Notes under the pieces: generated by a model
Databases searched by the model: none
What the model saw: the letters and a program-made list of their open reading frames with translations, nothing else
What the model was told of the DNA's origin: nothing
NCBI GenBank assembly: GCA_030549335.1
Contig: CM060198.1
Location: 42,138,353-42,202,352, forward strand
Length of the DNA: 64,000 nt
Origin: Pontederia crassipes
Taxonomy: Eukaryota > Streptophyta > Magnoliopsida > Commelinales > Pontederiaceae
Direction of reading: 5' to 3'
In this document: positions 34,079 to 44,735 of the stretch, piece after piece
Numbering within the stretch: the first letter of the stretch is position 1
Layout: each line of letters opens with the position of its first letter
Position numbers and translations under genes: made by a program

Positions 34079-35280
34079 AATCTTAAATCAATCATGCCAC
34101 AGAACTAATCCTTAAATCAATCATAAATTGCTCTCAAATAAATTAATTGACTCGGAGGTGATTAGGATATTACCATTCGATAATAGAGGATAATTAGCTT
34201 GATTAATACTTAATTAAATTAATTGCTTGCTCTCGATGTCATATTCTTGATTTAATTACTCAAAAGATGCATGCATATTACTAGTCTACATTTAACTAGT
34301 TTTGTGTTTAATATTATTTCATTTAATACGCAATGGCATGCATACATTTTAATTATGTCTACTTTTTTTTATTTCTTCAACCCACTGAACTACCCAAGGC
34401 TATGTTTATTTTGCAAAAAAAAAGTAATGAAAAAGGATATATGGTAGGACTGTTGAAAGAAATTGGATGATAAAAGGTGCCCGTAAATTAAAATTATAGG
34501 GATGACCGCCTTTATCAATTTCATAGGTTGCAAATACCACTTATGACTATGATGACTTGTTTCACAGTCCGCGAGCAATGGTTCGGTATGACCATGCCAA
34601 AGAAATATAAAGATCAAAATTTTGGATTTCATGCGACTAATGACCTTGGCAGAAGTTTCTGGGTTCATGGTTCATAGAGGAGTTGATATAATAATAGAAG
34701 ATCAAAAATTTTGGAAGTCAAGACCAACTCAACAAGGATCCGATCAGCAGTAGGTCATCATGACGTATAATGACCTATCTCGGGCAATTGACGAGTCACG
34801 GTCAAGTGTAATGACATCAATAACACATTCAATAATGATAACTAGAATTTCATGGGTTGCTACAGGATTTAATGGATTATGAGACATCAAGGTAGTTGTT
34901 TTCAACTTGAAATCACCTGATCATTAAAATGCCTTCTAGGATAAAAATATCTACCTTCCAAAGGACATGACCTACATAGCTCGATGATATATGTCGACTG
35001 CATGGCAGTTTTGATGTTTTTCACCCCTTTGATTTGACTGCTACTTGGAACACGTGGGATAGTGGTTTTCATACTGTTCTTCTACGTTATTAGAAAGAAG
35101 AAAATTCCTGAATATATTCTAAATGAAAACAAAAAGGTCACCAAATCTATTATAATGGTAGCGAAGATTATGAAAGTTATAAAAATCTTTCTAGAACTAA
35201 TAGATAAATGGAGTAAGATACGAGAATCAATGTTTTTTCTTAGGAAGATATGAGAATCAGTTTTTTTCAATTGTTGAATT
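34079..35280 (+). repeat. Array R, unit 5 (second unit type)
   Basis: It shares the AT-rich core with units 1-4 but continues with CATGCATATTACTAGTCTAC, GGCTATGTTTATTTTGCAAA, a region around TTGCAAATACCACTTATG, and the small membrane-protein frame. It lacks the GC-rich ORF alpha part. Confidence 0.8.
35062..35253 (+). CDS. Small membrane-protein frame (ORF gamma) in unit R5
   Basis: The frame reads VVFILFFYVIRKKKIPEYIL and then NENKKVTKSIIMVAKIMK. A hydrophobic stretch is followed at once by a basic RKKK stop-transfer-like cluster. Homologous sequence extends upstream to about 35008 (YVDCMAVLM). Copies lie at 44446-44685, 46660-46870, 48190-48420 and 61927-62100. I do not recognise the family. 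Confidence 0.35.
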   Translation: MVFILFFYVIRKKKIPEYILNENKKVTKSIIMVAKIMKVIKIFLELIDKWSKIRESMFFLRKI

Positions 35281-36335
35281 CAATTTTTCGCCAAAGGTAT
35301 GGTAGGAATTTTTAGTATTTTTGAATTTTTTTCAGTTTTTTTCAGTTTTTTCGCCAAAGATATTGTACAAAAGGATTTTTGTTTTCTCAGGGAAACATGA
35401 GAATCAGTTGTTCCATCTTGTTCATTCATACAAGGCATGATTCAGACATATCCAAAAGGATGATCCAACATATAAGAATAAATTAATTTAGTTAATTATT
35501 TTTATCTAATTAAATTTCAGGTATTATTACTCTAAGCCTAGGTCAAATAGAAATTAACTTAATGCAGATTATTAGCTCATACGTAAATAACATCCTATCA
35601 TTTTGTGGTTGTTAACATGCTAATCCTTAAATCAATCTTAAATTGCTCTCAAATAAATCAATTGACTGAGAAGTGATTAGGATATTACCATTAGATAAAA
35701 GATGATAATTATCTTGATTAATACTTAATTAAACTAATTACATGCTTGAGAAGTCATATTCTTGATTTAATTACTCAAGAGATGCATGCATATTACTAGT
35801 CTACATTTAACTAGTTTTGTGTTTAATATTATTTCATTTAATACGGAATGGCATGCATCCATTTTAATTATATCTACTTATTTTTATTTCTTTAAGTCAC
35901 TAAACTACCCAAGGCTATGTTTATTTTGCAAAAAAAAAGAAAAAACGTAAAAGGATATATGGTAGGACTGCTGAAAGAAATTGGATGATAAAAGGAGCCC
36001 ATAAATTAAAATTATAGGGACGACCGCCTTTATCAATCTCATAGGTTGCAAATACCACTTATGGCTATGACAACTTGTTTCACAGGCCACGAGCAACGTT
36101 TCGGTATGAGCTTGCCAAAGAAATATAAATATCAAAATTTTGGATTTCATGCGACTAATGACCTTGATAGGAGTTTATATGTCAACAAACATTAATTTTA
36201 TTTGAAGGATCTGATCAGTAGTAGGTCTCGTAGCGACATATAATGACCTATCTTGGATAATTGACATCAATAATTATCCCCACAGGTACATGATGATGAC
36301 TAGTGACGTGTTGTTGTGTGTGCGGAGGCTACGCA
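35281..36335 (+). repeat. Array R, unit 6, left part
   Basis: Starts at TCAATTTTTCGCCAAAGG. The unit is interrupted by the LARD, which duplicated ACGCA at 36331-36335, and resumes at 43613. Confidence 0.8.
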
Positions 36336-38028
36336 TGATGCGTTGTAATTTGTAACAATAAAATTTGCTAGCAAGTGCACTAGTCGCTCAAGTAATATAG
36401 TAAAAAGGAGTAAGAGTGTCGAACCCACGAGGAATATTATTAATTCAATATCTGAATTTATAAATTAATAAGAGAGGATAAACATGGAATTTTGGAAAAA
36501 AGAGTTTTATAAAATAAATTAATGAAAATAAGATAATGATAAGAAAATGGTGTTGAAGTTAGGCCTTAGGATGAAAATAGATCAGGATAAATATTTGAAC
36601 CATAAAAGATAAATTTAATCTTTAAAGATGGATTAGAGTATCCCTAAAGTAATCTAACATGATTAACTTGTGGTCTCCACGACTGGCATCCCTCAATTTA
36701 ATCATATAGAACTATCTTAATTTAATAAGAATTGAAGTCTCCACGACTGGTACCCCCAAAATCATATTAAAATTAAGATGCATTAAATTGGATTCTCTAG
36801 ACTATTAATCACTCCACAAACTGGTATAGATTAATAGACCACACAAACTTGATTCTCCACACACTAGTTATCAAATTTATGTCAATTATTAATTCTAAAT
36901 AAAATCAATTATAATTAGTATAATAAATTCTGAAATTAAACACTCCACAAACTGGTATAGCCTAATTCAGAAATTTAATTAACTAACATAAAAGCATTAA
37001 GCAAATTAATAATTGATCAGAAAAGATTAAAGCAAATAAAATAGGGTCCAAACATTTCCCTTCAATTAATAATCTCCTAAAATACTAATCCTAAAAACAT
37101 GGAGTTCATCCTAGAAATTCTGGAGAGATAATAACAAAATAACAATAATAATCGAAAGAATTACACCCAAAATAGAAGTAGAGCTCTCGAATTGGGTAGA
37201 CAGTCGGGCAGCCTCTCGAACTTGATCAGGGTCACGAACAACCTCCAGCCGTCGCACCTCTCTCCTCTTGGTCGTAGCCTGCAGAGCTCACGACTCGCCG
37301 TGGAAGAAACCTGAACTTCAGAGCACGAATTGAAACGATGGATTCTTCACGTATTTATAGGGTGCGGACGGCCTTCAATTTGATCTCGGCCGTAACATCG
37401 TACGGTTGACTTTAAAATTATAAGATAAACTCGGCCAAAGATAAATTCTTTTATCATTACGCCCAAAGAGTCTCGGCCGTAAGGAAAATATTTTATCTTT
37501 ACTCCTTTCCATTACTCCCAAAAGATAAAAATCCTTTTATCTTGTTACGCCCAAAGATAAACTCATTTTTATCTTGTTACGCCCAAAGATAAACTCGATT
37601 GATTGTTACACCCTTCATCTTCATGCCATTACGCCCTCCAAATTTCGGCCGTAACATCTTTATCTTCATGCCATTACGCCCAAAAGATAAAATCATTTAT
37701 CTTTACTCCTTCAAATCTTAGCCGCAACAAAGAATTAAATCTTGTTACTCCTTTTGAATCTCCGCCGTAACGACTTGGGTGTAAAGCCAAATCTCGGCCG
37801 TAAGAAATAATTTCTTTGAATTTCGGCCGAGATTCAAATTTTCCTGCAAATAATTATCAAAATATAGTTAATCCATCCACAATTAAAATATTCAGTGATT
37901 TTAATAATTAAAATTGATAAATCCGGAATTATGATTAAAAGTGACTAAAAATGATGCATGCCATGATCAAATTAGAGAAAATTTAATTAAAATAATTAAC
38001 TAAAATATGTTGTATTTTGCATGCATCA
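36336..38028 (-). repeat. 3' LTR of LARD C
   Basis: Bounded by ACGCA on the left and the PPT on the right. It carries repeated phrases CTCCACGACTGG and ACTCCACAAACTGGTATAG and several TTACGGCCGA-type motifs. Confidence 0.92.
37352..37361 (-). promoter_or_regulatory. TATA box of LARD C 3' LTR
   Basis: CCTATAAATA on the - strand. The same box lies at 42936-42945 in the 5' LTR, where it would drive the element. Upstream of it (37389-37800) are the TTACGGCCGA-type motifs. Confidence 0.6.
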
Positions 38029-38043
38029 AACTCCCCCAAGCTT
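38029..38043 (-). promoter_or_regulatory. 3' polypurine tract of LARD C
   Basis: AAGCTTGGGGGAGTT on the - strand, directly before the LTR start TGATGCATGC. Confidence 0.85.
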
Positions 38044-38379
38044 AAAGTCTTGCTTGTCCTCAAGCAAAAATTCAAAGCAAGGCTCGAGAAAGTTCCATCG
38101 TAGCCTCCACATTGTCAACTGACTAATTTTCTCACACAGTGCTTCTGCACACCTACTACTTAGTATCTTATCATTTTCTATGCACTTAGCTTTATAAAAG
38201 TTCTGAATGCTACACAAATTTAAACAATCTCAAGTTCAGCCTTCTAGAAAAATAAATTGTCTGTCAAATAATAGCATTGATATTGAACACATAAGTACTA
38301 ATTGAGCTTAAAACTTTTTCTTTTTCTTTTCATTTTTCAACTTTATTTTCAATCATTTAAAAGTTCTAATCTTCAAGCA

Positions 38380-38690
38380 GGATTGCACAAGGAAGTCCAT
38401 GTAGCGGGCTTTGGACTGATGACTCCCAGACCAGATGGCCTTAGGGCACCAGGTGATAAAGCACCCCTCGAGTTTACTTGCCCGAACAACCAAGGTTCTG
38501 AATGAAGAGTTCGAACTTAGCCATGATTCAGTACTCATGTGCTTCTCCATATTCCACAAGATGGTCCATGTAGCAGGTTTTCGATCGACGGATCCCAGAG
38601 CAGTTGCCCTTAGGTCGCCAGGTATGAACCCCTACGGATCTAATTACCCGAACACACCTTGGTTCCGGATAACACTTTTGTACCTACACA
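38380..38690 (-). other. Conserved 3' module of LARD C, duplicated
   Basis: Two diverged copies (about 38380-38510 and 38540-38690) of the module seen once in A and once in B. The right copy keeps CAGGTATGAACCCCTACGGA and the GAGCAGTTGCCCTTAGG hairpin-like centre. It lies just inside the PPT, as in A and B. Confidence 0.6.
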
Positions 38691-39164
38691 TAACTTTATT
38701 CATTTTTTTTTATTTATTTGTTGGGGTTTAACTAACCCTTCTTTTTTTTTATTCACTTTCAATTTTTATAAGATCAAAAAGTACTTGATATGGTCAATAA
38801 GAAGGCTACTATTAATCAAGACTTAAAAGAAATTAATAAAAAGGCATGAATATGATTTTGTCGTCTAGTCATTCATAATTCTACTTAGCATAGGCACATA
38901 GTCCATAAGTTTGATACTAAAATAGCAAGTGATAAGAAAGAAAAGTATTCAAATTTCATCAATTAACAATATGTCTTTGAACTTTTACTTAAAGATAATT
39001 AAAACAGTAAGACAAAAGTTAGTAAGATGGTAGCAAAAATAAATGCATGCAATGGTATTTTTAGAAAATTTTCAAATTTTTCAATTTTTTTGGATTTTTT
39101 TTTTTTATAAATAGATGCAAACATAAGCAAATAAACAGACAGAAACATGCAATGCGTGAAATGC

Positions 39165-39180
39165 AAACTCCCCCAAGCTT
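39165..39180 (-). other. Internal purine-rich tract of LARD C
   Basis: AAGCTTGGGGGAGTTT on the - strand, next to CACTGAGGACAGTGTC, which corresponds to the end of the additional ORF in A and B (CACTGAGGGCAGAGTC). The LARD thus keeps the junction between the lost ORF and the 3' region. Confidence 0.55.
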
Positions 39181-39249
39181 GAACTAGACACTGTCCTCAG
39201 TGTTAAGCCAGCAAGGGAAAGTGAAAAGATAATATAGAAAAGCTAAAGA

Positions 39250-41895
39250 AATGAAAATAAAGGAAAGGGAAAAAATACAACCGGATTTATTTTCGGTGGA
39301 GAGATGCTCGGCCTTATATATATCGATGAAGGTGTCGGCCGCAAATGGTGTCGGTGAGAGGAGATCTCGGCCGATAATTGATGGATCTCGGCCGATAATG
39401 GAGAGTCTCGGCAGTAAGAGCTTGGCCGCAAAATTTTGTTGATGAAGATCTCAGTCGTGCAATCTCGGCCGTAAGAAACTGGCCGTAATGGTGAGACTTC
39501 GGTCGTAACGAAGAAAGGGCGTAACGACGTTGAAGCTCGGCCGTAAAGAATAGGAGGCGTGGCACTTTGGGCGTAAGGGAGCAGCGGTGACAGTGTCGGT
39601 TCTTCGGCCGTAATACGAAGTCGGCGTGGAAGCTTGGCCGTAACGCACAGGTGGAACCGACGATGAGACTTCGGCAGTAAGGAGTTGGTTCGGTGTGGAA
39701 GCTTGGCCGTAACGCACAGGGCGTAAGGGAGCGGCGGTGCACGGTGTTGAGACTTCGGCCGTAAGGGTGAAGGCTCGGCCGTAACGAAGAGCTTTGGAAC
39801 TTCGGCCGTAAGGGTGTGGTGCTTGATCTGCAAGGATGTGGAAGGGGTAAAAATTTATGGATGAAACTTCGGGCGTAAACTTACCTTTCCCACGTGATGC
39901 GCGCAGTGAAGGGTCACATCAAATTCAAGGAGCGCAGAGATCGGCCGATTCCAAGGTGATTTTTCCTCTCGCCTTGTCATGTCCGAGATGAACCCGACGT
40001 GTTAATTCATGTATCGCTTGGTCCACGTATCCGAAGAAATGATTAGTCGAGTTCCTCTCCGTGCACAAAAAGAAATATCGATTAGATGACTCCTTAAACT
40101 ATTAAAAGGCCAATCTAATAACTAATTAAATAAAAATAATAAAATAAAATTTAAAAAAAATTAACTTAATTAAAAAAATGTAAATTAGTAAAATCTTTGG
40201 TTGTGATTAAATATTCAATTCGTCACTGCAACAACCAAGTGTCAGAAAAAAAAATTAAATAAAATAAAAAATTAACATCTGATCAGAATGTGTGACATAT
40301 AAATTTATCCAAAGGATTAACTTAGTTGTGATTAGATTTTCACTTAAGTCCTGCAACAACTAATTTTCAGTAAGAGAGATAAAAGAATAAAATACAAATA
40401 TATACAAGAAAAAAGAAATACAGATAATAGGTCACGAAGAAATAAGATTTTAACAAATAGAAAGTCTTTCGGCCTTAAGAATTGAGAATTCGTCATTAAA
40501 ATTAATTTCCAAAAAGAATTTATCAGAAACCTAATTATGGCCGCCAAACTCACTACAAACCAATTCAAATGCCAAATAACTCGATCGAAAGTAAATCAAA
40601 TAGATAATCATAAAATCAAGCACTCGTTCGGCCGTAAAACTTGGAAGAATTAACGATGATGTAACAAACGGCACAAAACGAATCAGAACTAATTTGCGTC
40701 CGTAAAGTTAATAATCAGACATTAGCAAAAATTATTTTCAGAGGAGAAATAAGATTAATCGGCCGTAATACAGAAATAGGGTTTACGGCCGAAATTAAAT
40801 TAGTAATCCGAGGCTCGTTCGTCCGTAAAAATCATAAAATAGTGTTGAAAAGGATTCAACGTGAAGGCGTAAAAACTTGTTGGCTTATGGTCGAAACAAC
40901 GTCGTAAAAATTAACACAGCGATGAATCATTTCGGCAATCAACTCCTCACATATAAAATCATAGGCGTAAAGAACTGAAGTTGACAACCTTGGTCGTAAA
41001 ACAGAATAGGGTTTCGGTCGAAATAAAAATCGGACGAAACGTTGACAAAATGACTCATTATGGCCGAGGAAGAGGATAATTCATATCGGCCGTAAAACAA
41101 TGAGAATTAAGTCGAACGTGATCGTTGATTGCCGAGAAAGAAAAAATCACAAATAAATTGGCCGAAAAGGTCGTAATATGGCGTAAAAACAAATGTTCAG
41201 AAATTTTACGGCCGTAAAACTATGAGATCAATTCTCGGCCGTAAAAAGAAAACATGAGATAATGGATTATCAGAGATTAAATTCTCGTCTACAAGCTTAA
41301 TCAATCATATCACAAGAGAGAGAATTCAGTTCGATCTGGATGAAGTGAAATACCGGCCGTAAAATTGGATAAGAGCTTGTCAGTTAAAAGCTTACGGGCG
41401 TAAAAAAATCATAATCATTAAAGCTGAAAAAGATCAAATCAATATTAAAAAGTGTTCTACGGCCGAAAAAAACATGATTCATTCTCGGCCATAAAAAAAA
41501 GATAAATGCTCGGCCGTAAAAAAAATGAGATCAATTCTCGCCCGTAACAAACAATATAAAATATAAAGCCACTGAAATCAATGTTGCGACAGCAAAATTA
41601 AAAGTTTAGATGTCAGAAACGAAGCCGTAAAACCAGTAAAGCCGACAAACTAGATCTCGGTCGTAAAACCATAAGTTCACGTAATCTGAAAAATCCAGTC
41701 GGCATCAGAATTTAAGCCGAAAGTCAACAAATTTAAAGTTGTCGCGACCTTTATCTACAAAAGAAAAAATGTTAGTTTATACACAAAAAATAAAAATAAT
41801 TAAAACAAATAGTAGATATTTACAAAGAATTATTTACAATTTATTTACATCTCCTAATAATTCATAAAAAATCATAAATTAATTAATAAAATATT
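39250..41895. repeat. LARD C interior with dispersed CGGCCGTAA motif
   Basis: No gag or pol. The 8-mer GGCCGTAA occurs at least 16 times exactly, with many near variants (GGTCGTAA, GGGCGTAA), densest at 39350-39830 and again from 40620 to 41660. Open frames over 39243-39833 are by-products of this motif. Confidence 0.75.
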
Positions 41896-41912
41896 CCCCG
41901 GCAATGGCGCCA
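41896..41912 (-). promoter_or_regulatory. Primer-binding site of LARD C (tRNA-Asp)
   Basis: On the - strand TGGCGCCATTGCCGGGG, six bases after the LTR. It matches the complement of the 3' end of plant tRNA-Asp(GTC) (TGGCGCCGTTGCCGGGG) at 16 of 17 positions, the primer used by many Athila/Tat elements. Confidence 0.85.
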
Positions 41913-41918
41913 AAAACT

Positions 41919-43612
41919 TGATGCGTTGTAATTTGTAACAATAAAATTTGCTAGCAAGTGCACTAGTCGCTCAAGTAATATAGTAAAAAGGAGTAAGAGT
42001 GTCGAACCCACGAGGAATATTATTAATTCAATATCTGAATTTATAAATTAATAAGAGAGGATAAACATGGAATTTTGGAAAAAAGAGTTTTATAAAATAA
42101 ATTAAAGAAAATAAGATAATGATAAGAAAATGGTGTTGAAGTTAGGCCTTAGGATGAAAATAGATCAGGATAAATATTTGAACCATAAAAGATAAATTTA
42201 ATCTTTAAAGATGGATTAGAGTCTCCCTAAAGTAATCTAACATGATTAACTTGTGGTCTCCACGACTGGCATCCCTCAATTTAATCATATAGAACTATCT
42301 TAATTTAATAAGAATTGAAGTCTCCACGACTGGTACCCCCAAAATCATATTAAAATTAAGATGCATTAAATTGGATTCTCTAGACTATTAATCACTCCAC
42401 AAACTGGTATAGATTAATAGACCACACAAACTTGATTCTCCACACACTAGTTATCAAATTTATGTCAATTATTAATTCTAAATAAAATCAATTATAATTA
42501 GTATAATAAATTCTGAAATTAAACACTCCACAAACTGGTATAGCCTAATTCAGAAATTTAATTAACTAACATAAAAGCATTAAGCACAATTAATAATTGA
42601 TCAGAAAATATTAAAGCAAATAAAATAGGGTCCAAACATTTCCCTTCAATTAATAATCTCCTAAAATACTAATCCTAAAAACATGGAGTTCATCCTAGAA
42701 ATTCTGGAGAGATAATAACAAAATAACAATAATAATCGAAAGAATTACACCCAAAATAGAAGTAGAGCTCTCGAATTGGGTAGACAGTCGGACAGCCTCT
42801 CGGACTTGATCAGGGTCACGAACAACCTCCAGCCGTCGCACCTCTCTCCTCTTGGTCGTAGCCTGCAGAGCTCACGACTCGCCGTGGAAGAAATCTGAAC
42901 TTCAGAGCACGAATTGAAACGATGGATTCTTCACGTATTTATAGGGTGCGGACGGCCTTCAATTTGATCTCGGCCGTAACATCGTACGGTTGACTTTAAA
43001 ATTATAAGATAAACTCGGCCAAAGATAAATTATTTTATCATTACGCCCAAAGAGTCTCGGCCGTAAGGAAAATATTTTATCTTTACTCCTTTCCATTACT
43101 CCCAAAAGATAAAAATCCTTTTATCTTGTTACGCCCAAAGATAAACTCATTTTTATCTTGTTACGCCCAAAGATAAACTCGATTGATTGTTACACCCTTC
43201 ATCTTCATGCCATTACGCCCTCCAAATTTCGGCCGTAACATCTTTATCTTCATGCCATTACGCCCAAAAGATAAAATCATTTATCTTTACTCCTTCAAAT
43301 CTTAGCCGTAACAAAGAATTAAATCTTGTTACTCCTTTTGAATCTCCGCCGTAACGACTTGGGTGTAAAGCCAAATCTTGGCCATAAGAAATAATTTCTT
43401 TGAATTTCGGCCGAGATTCAAATTTTCCTGCAAATAATTATCAAAATATAGTTAATCCATCCACAATTAAAATATTCAGCGATTTTAATAATTAAAATTG
43501 ATAAATCCAGAATTATGATTAAAAGTGACTAAAAATGATGCATGCCATGATCAAATTAGAGAAAATTTAATTAAAATAATTAACTAAAATATGTTGTATT
43601 TTGCATGCATCA
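41919..43612 (-). repeat. 5' LTR of LARD C
   Basis: 1,694 bp, about 99.3 percent identical by eye to 36336-38028; followed by ACGCA (43613-43617). Confidence 0.92.
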
Positions 43613-44735
43613 ACGCATTATGTGGCATGTGCATATGGTTATGGTCAAGTGTAGTATGAGTTGTATGTTCATATATTATACTAGATGGTATATCTACCTG
43701 GATGGGTGTATCAGGTCATAGTTGACCGCAGGTGTTTTTATGTTTAGTACTCATACATTTACTTCTGCTACTTCATACTAAGACCATGGGATGTACCTTT
43801 TTGCTTCTACACTATGTTTCAGATCGAGACAATTTGACGTATTTTATCTCTTTTGCCTCTGCATTTCCCTCCCACTGTTATATTATTTTAAATTGATAAG
43901 TCTTTCGCTTATGTGTTATTTTCCTTGACCGTTGGGTCAACAAAAGAGTAAAAAAAAACTGAAGAAAAAGTACCGCACGTTCGCCACGTGGGGGTTGAAT
44001 TTCGAGGCGCTACAATCTCCACCACCTCGCTGCCCAGCTTCCACCCTTTCCATCATCATGGCCTTGGCTAGCGGCAGCTGCCACGCCCGATGACTGCGAT
44101 GGGAAGGGTCAGGATGACAACGTACATCAATGATCCAATGACGATCTCTAGTGTCGCCAGCTCATCCATTATCCACCGTGACAGCTTCACCAGGATTGGC
44201 CACCATGAAAGCTCAACCAAGATCTAACACGTCTCCACTAGGAACTCCCAAGCTCTTGTTGCGAAGAATTCTGATTCCGAAGATATAATAACAGGAGAAA
44301 GCAAGGTTTTTTTTTGTTTGATTTATTCATTTTTTTCTATTCTTGGTTTCTCTTTACGCGTTTCTTTGTAGTCTAATTATTGGTTTCTATTTAGGCTGAA
44401 GGCAAAGAACATGTTGCACCCAAAGAACACGACCAGCATAGCTCAATGATTTATGTCGATTGCATGGCAGTTTTGATGCTTTTCACCCCTTTGATTCGTC
44501 TGCTACTTGAAACACGTGGGATGGTGGTTTTCGTATTGTTCTTCTACGTCATTAGAAAGAAGAAAATTTCCGAATATATTATGAATGAAAACAAAATGGT
44601 CACCAAAGGTATTGTAATGGCAGCGAAGATTATGAAATCTATAAAAATCTTTCTACAACTAGTAGATAGATCGAGAAACATATGAGAATCAATTTTTTTT
44701 CTTAGGAAGATATGAGAATTAGTTTTTCAGTTCAA
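43613..44735 (+). repeat. Array R, unit 6, right part
   Basis: It resumes after the LARD. 43620-44028 ends TTGAATTTCGAGGCGCTACA, like the end of a Tekay-type LTR. It is followed by the GC-rich segment related to ORF alpha and by ORF gamma. The uninterrupted counterpart is 45765-46945. Confidence 0.75.
44446..44685 (+). CDS. Small membrane-protein frame (ORF gamma) in unit R6, best copy
   Basis: 79 codons. It reads MIYVDCMAVLMLFTPLIRLL, then VVFVLFFYVIRKKK, then NENKMVTKGIVMAAKIMKSI. There are one or two hydrophobic segments (residues about 8-21 and 26-37), a basic cluster and an amphipathic basic tail. Upstream lies a plausible intron, GGTTTTTTTT to CTATTTAG (about 44306-44394), and the frame is open through the acceptor (GKEHVAPKEHD). 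No family recognised. It is the longest of five copies, so the best candidate if any copy is translated. Confidence 0.4.
   Translation: MIYVDCMAVLMLFTPLIRLLLETRGMVVFVLFFYVIRKKKISEYIMNENKMVTKGIVMAAKIMKSIKIFLQLVDRSRNI

Larger units (their letters stand above)
36336..43612 (-). mobile_element. Young non-autonomous Athila derivative (LARD) C, 7,277 bp
   Basis: Two LTRs of 1,693 and 1,694 bp, with TGATGC...GCATCA ends, bound a 3,890-bp internal region. ACGCA duplications flank it (36331-36335, 43613-43617). Read on the - strand it has a tRNA-Asp-type primer site next to the 5' LTR and an Athila-type PPT (AAGCTTGGGGGAGTT) next to the 3' LTR. There is no gag or pol homology, so it is a LARD, structurally whole. 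By eye the LTRs differ at about 12 positions plus one 1-base indel (about 0.7 percent); at a typical plant rate of 1.3e-8 per site per year this gives roughly 0.3 million years. The 3' internal part is homologous to elements A and B (module and second purine tract), which points to an Athila parent. Confidence 0.92.

Noticed and set aside
34390-34668. Reverse-strand frame MNPETSAKVISRM..., with a similar one at 35905-36150
   Set aside because: Shared only because both lie in repeats; other copies are not open and it overlaps no coding signal, so chance is more likely.
39243-39833. A 196-codon reverse-strand frame and overlapping frames in the LARD
   Set aside because: Their Ala/Glu/Thr-Ala-Glu repeats are translations of the CGGCCGTAA motif, not a protein.
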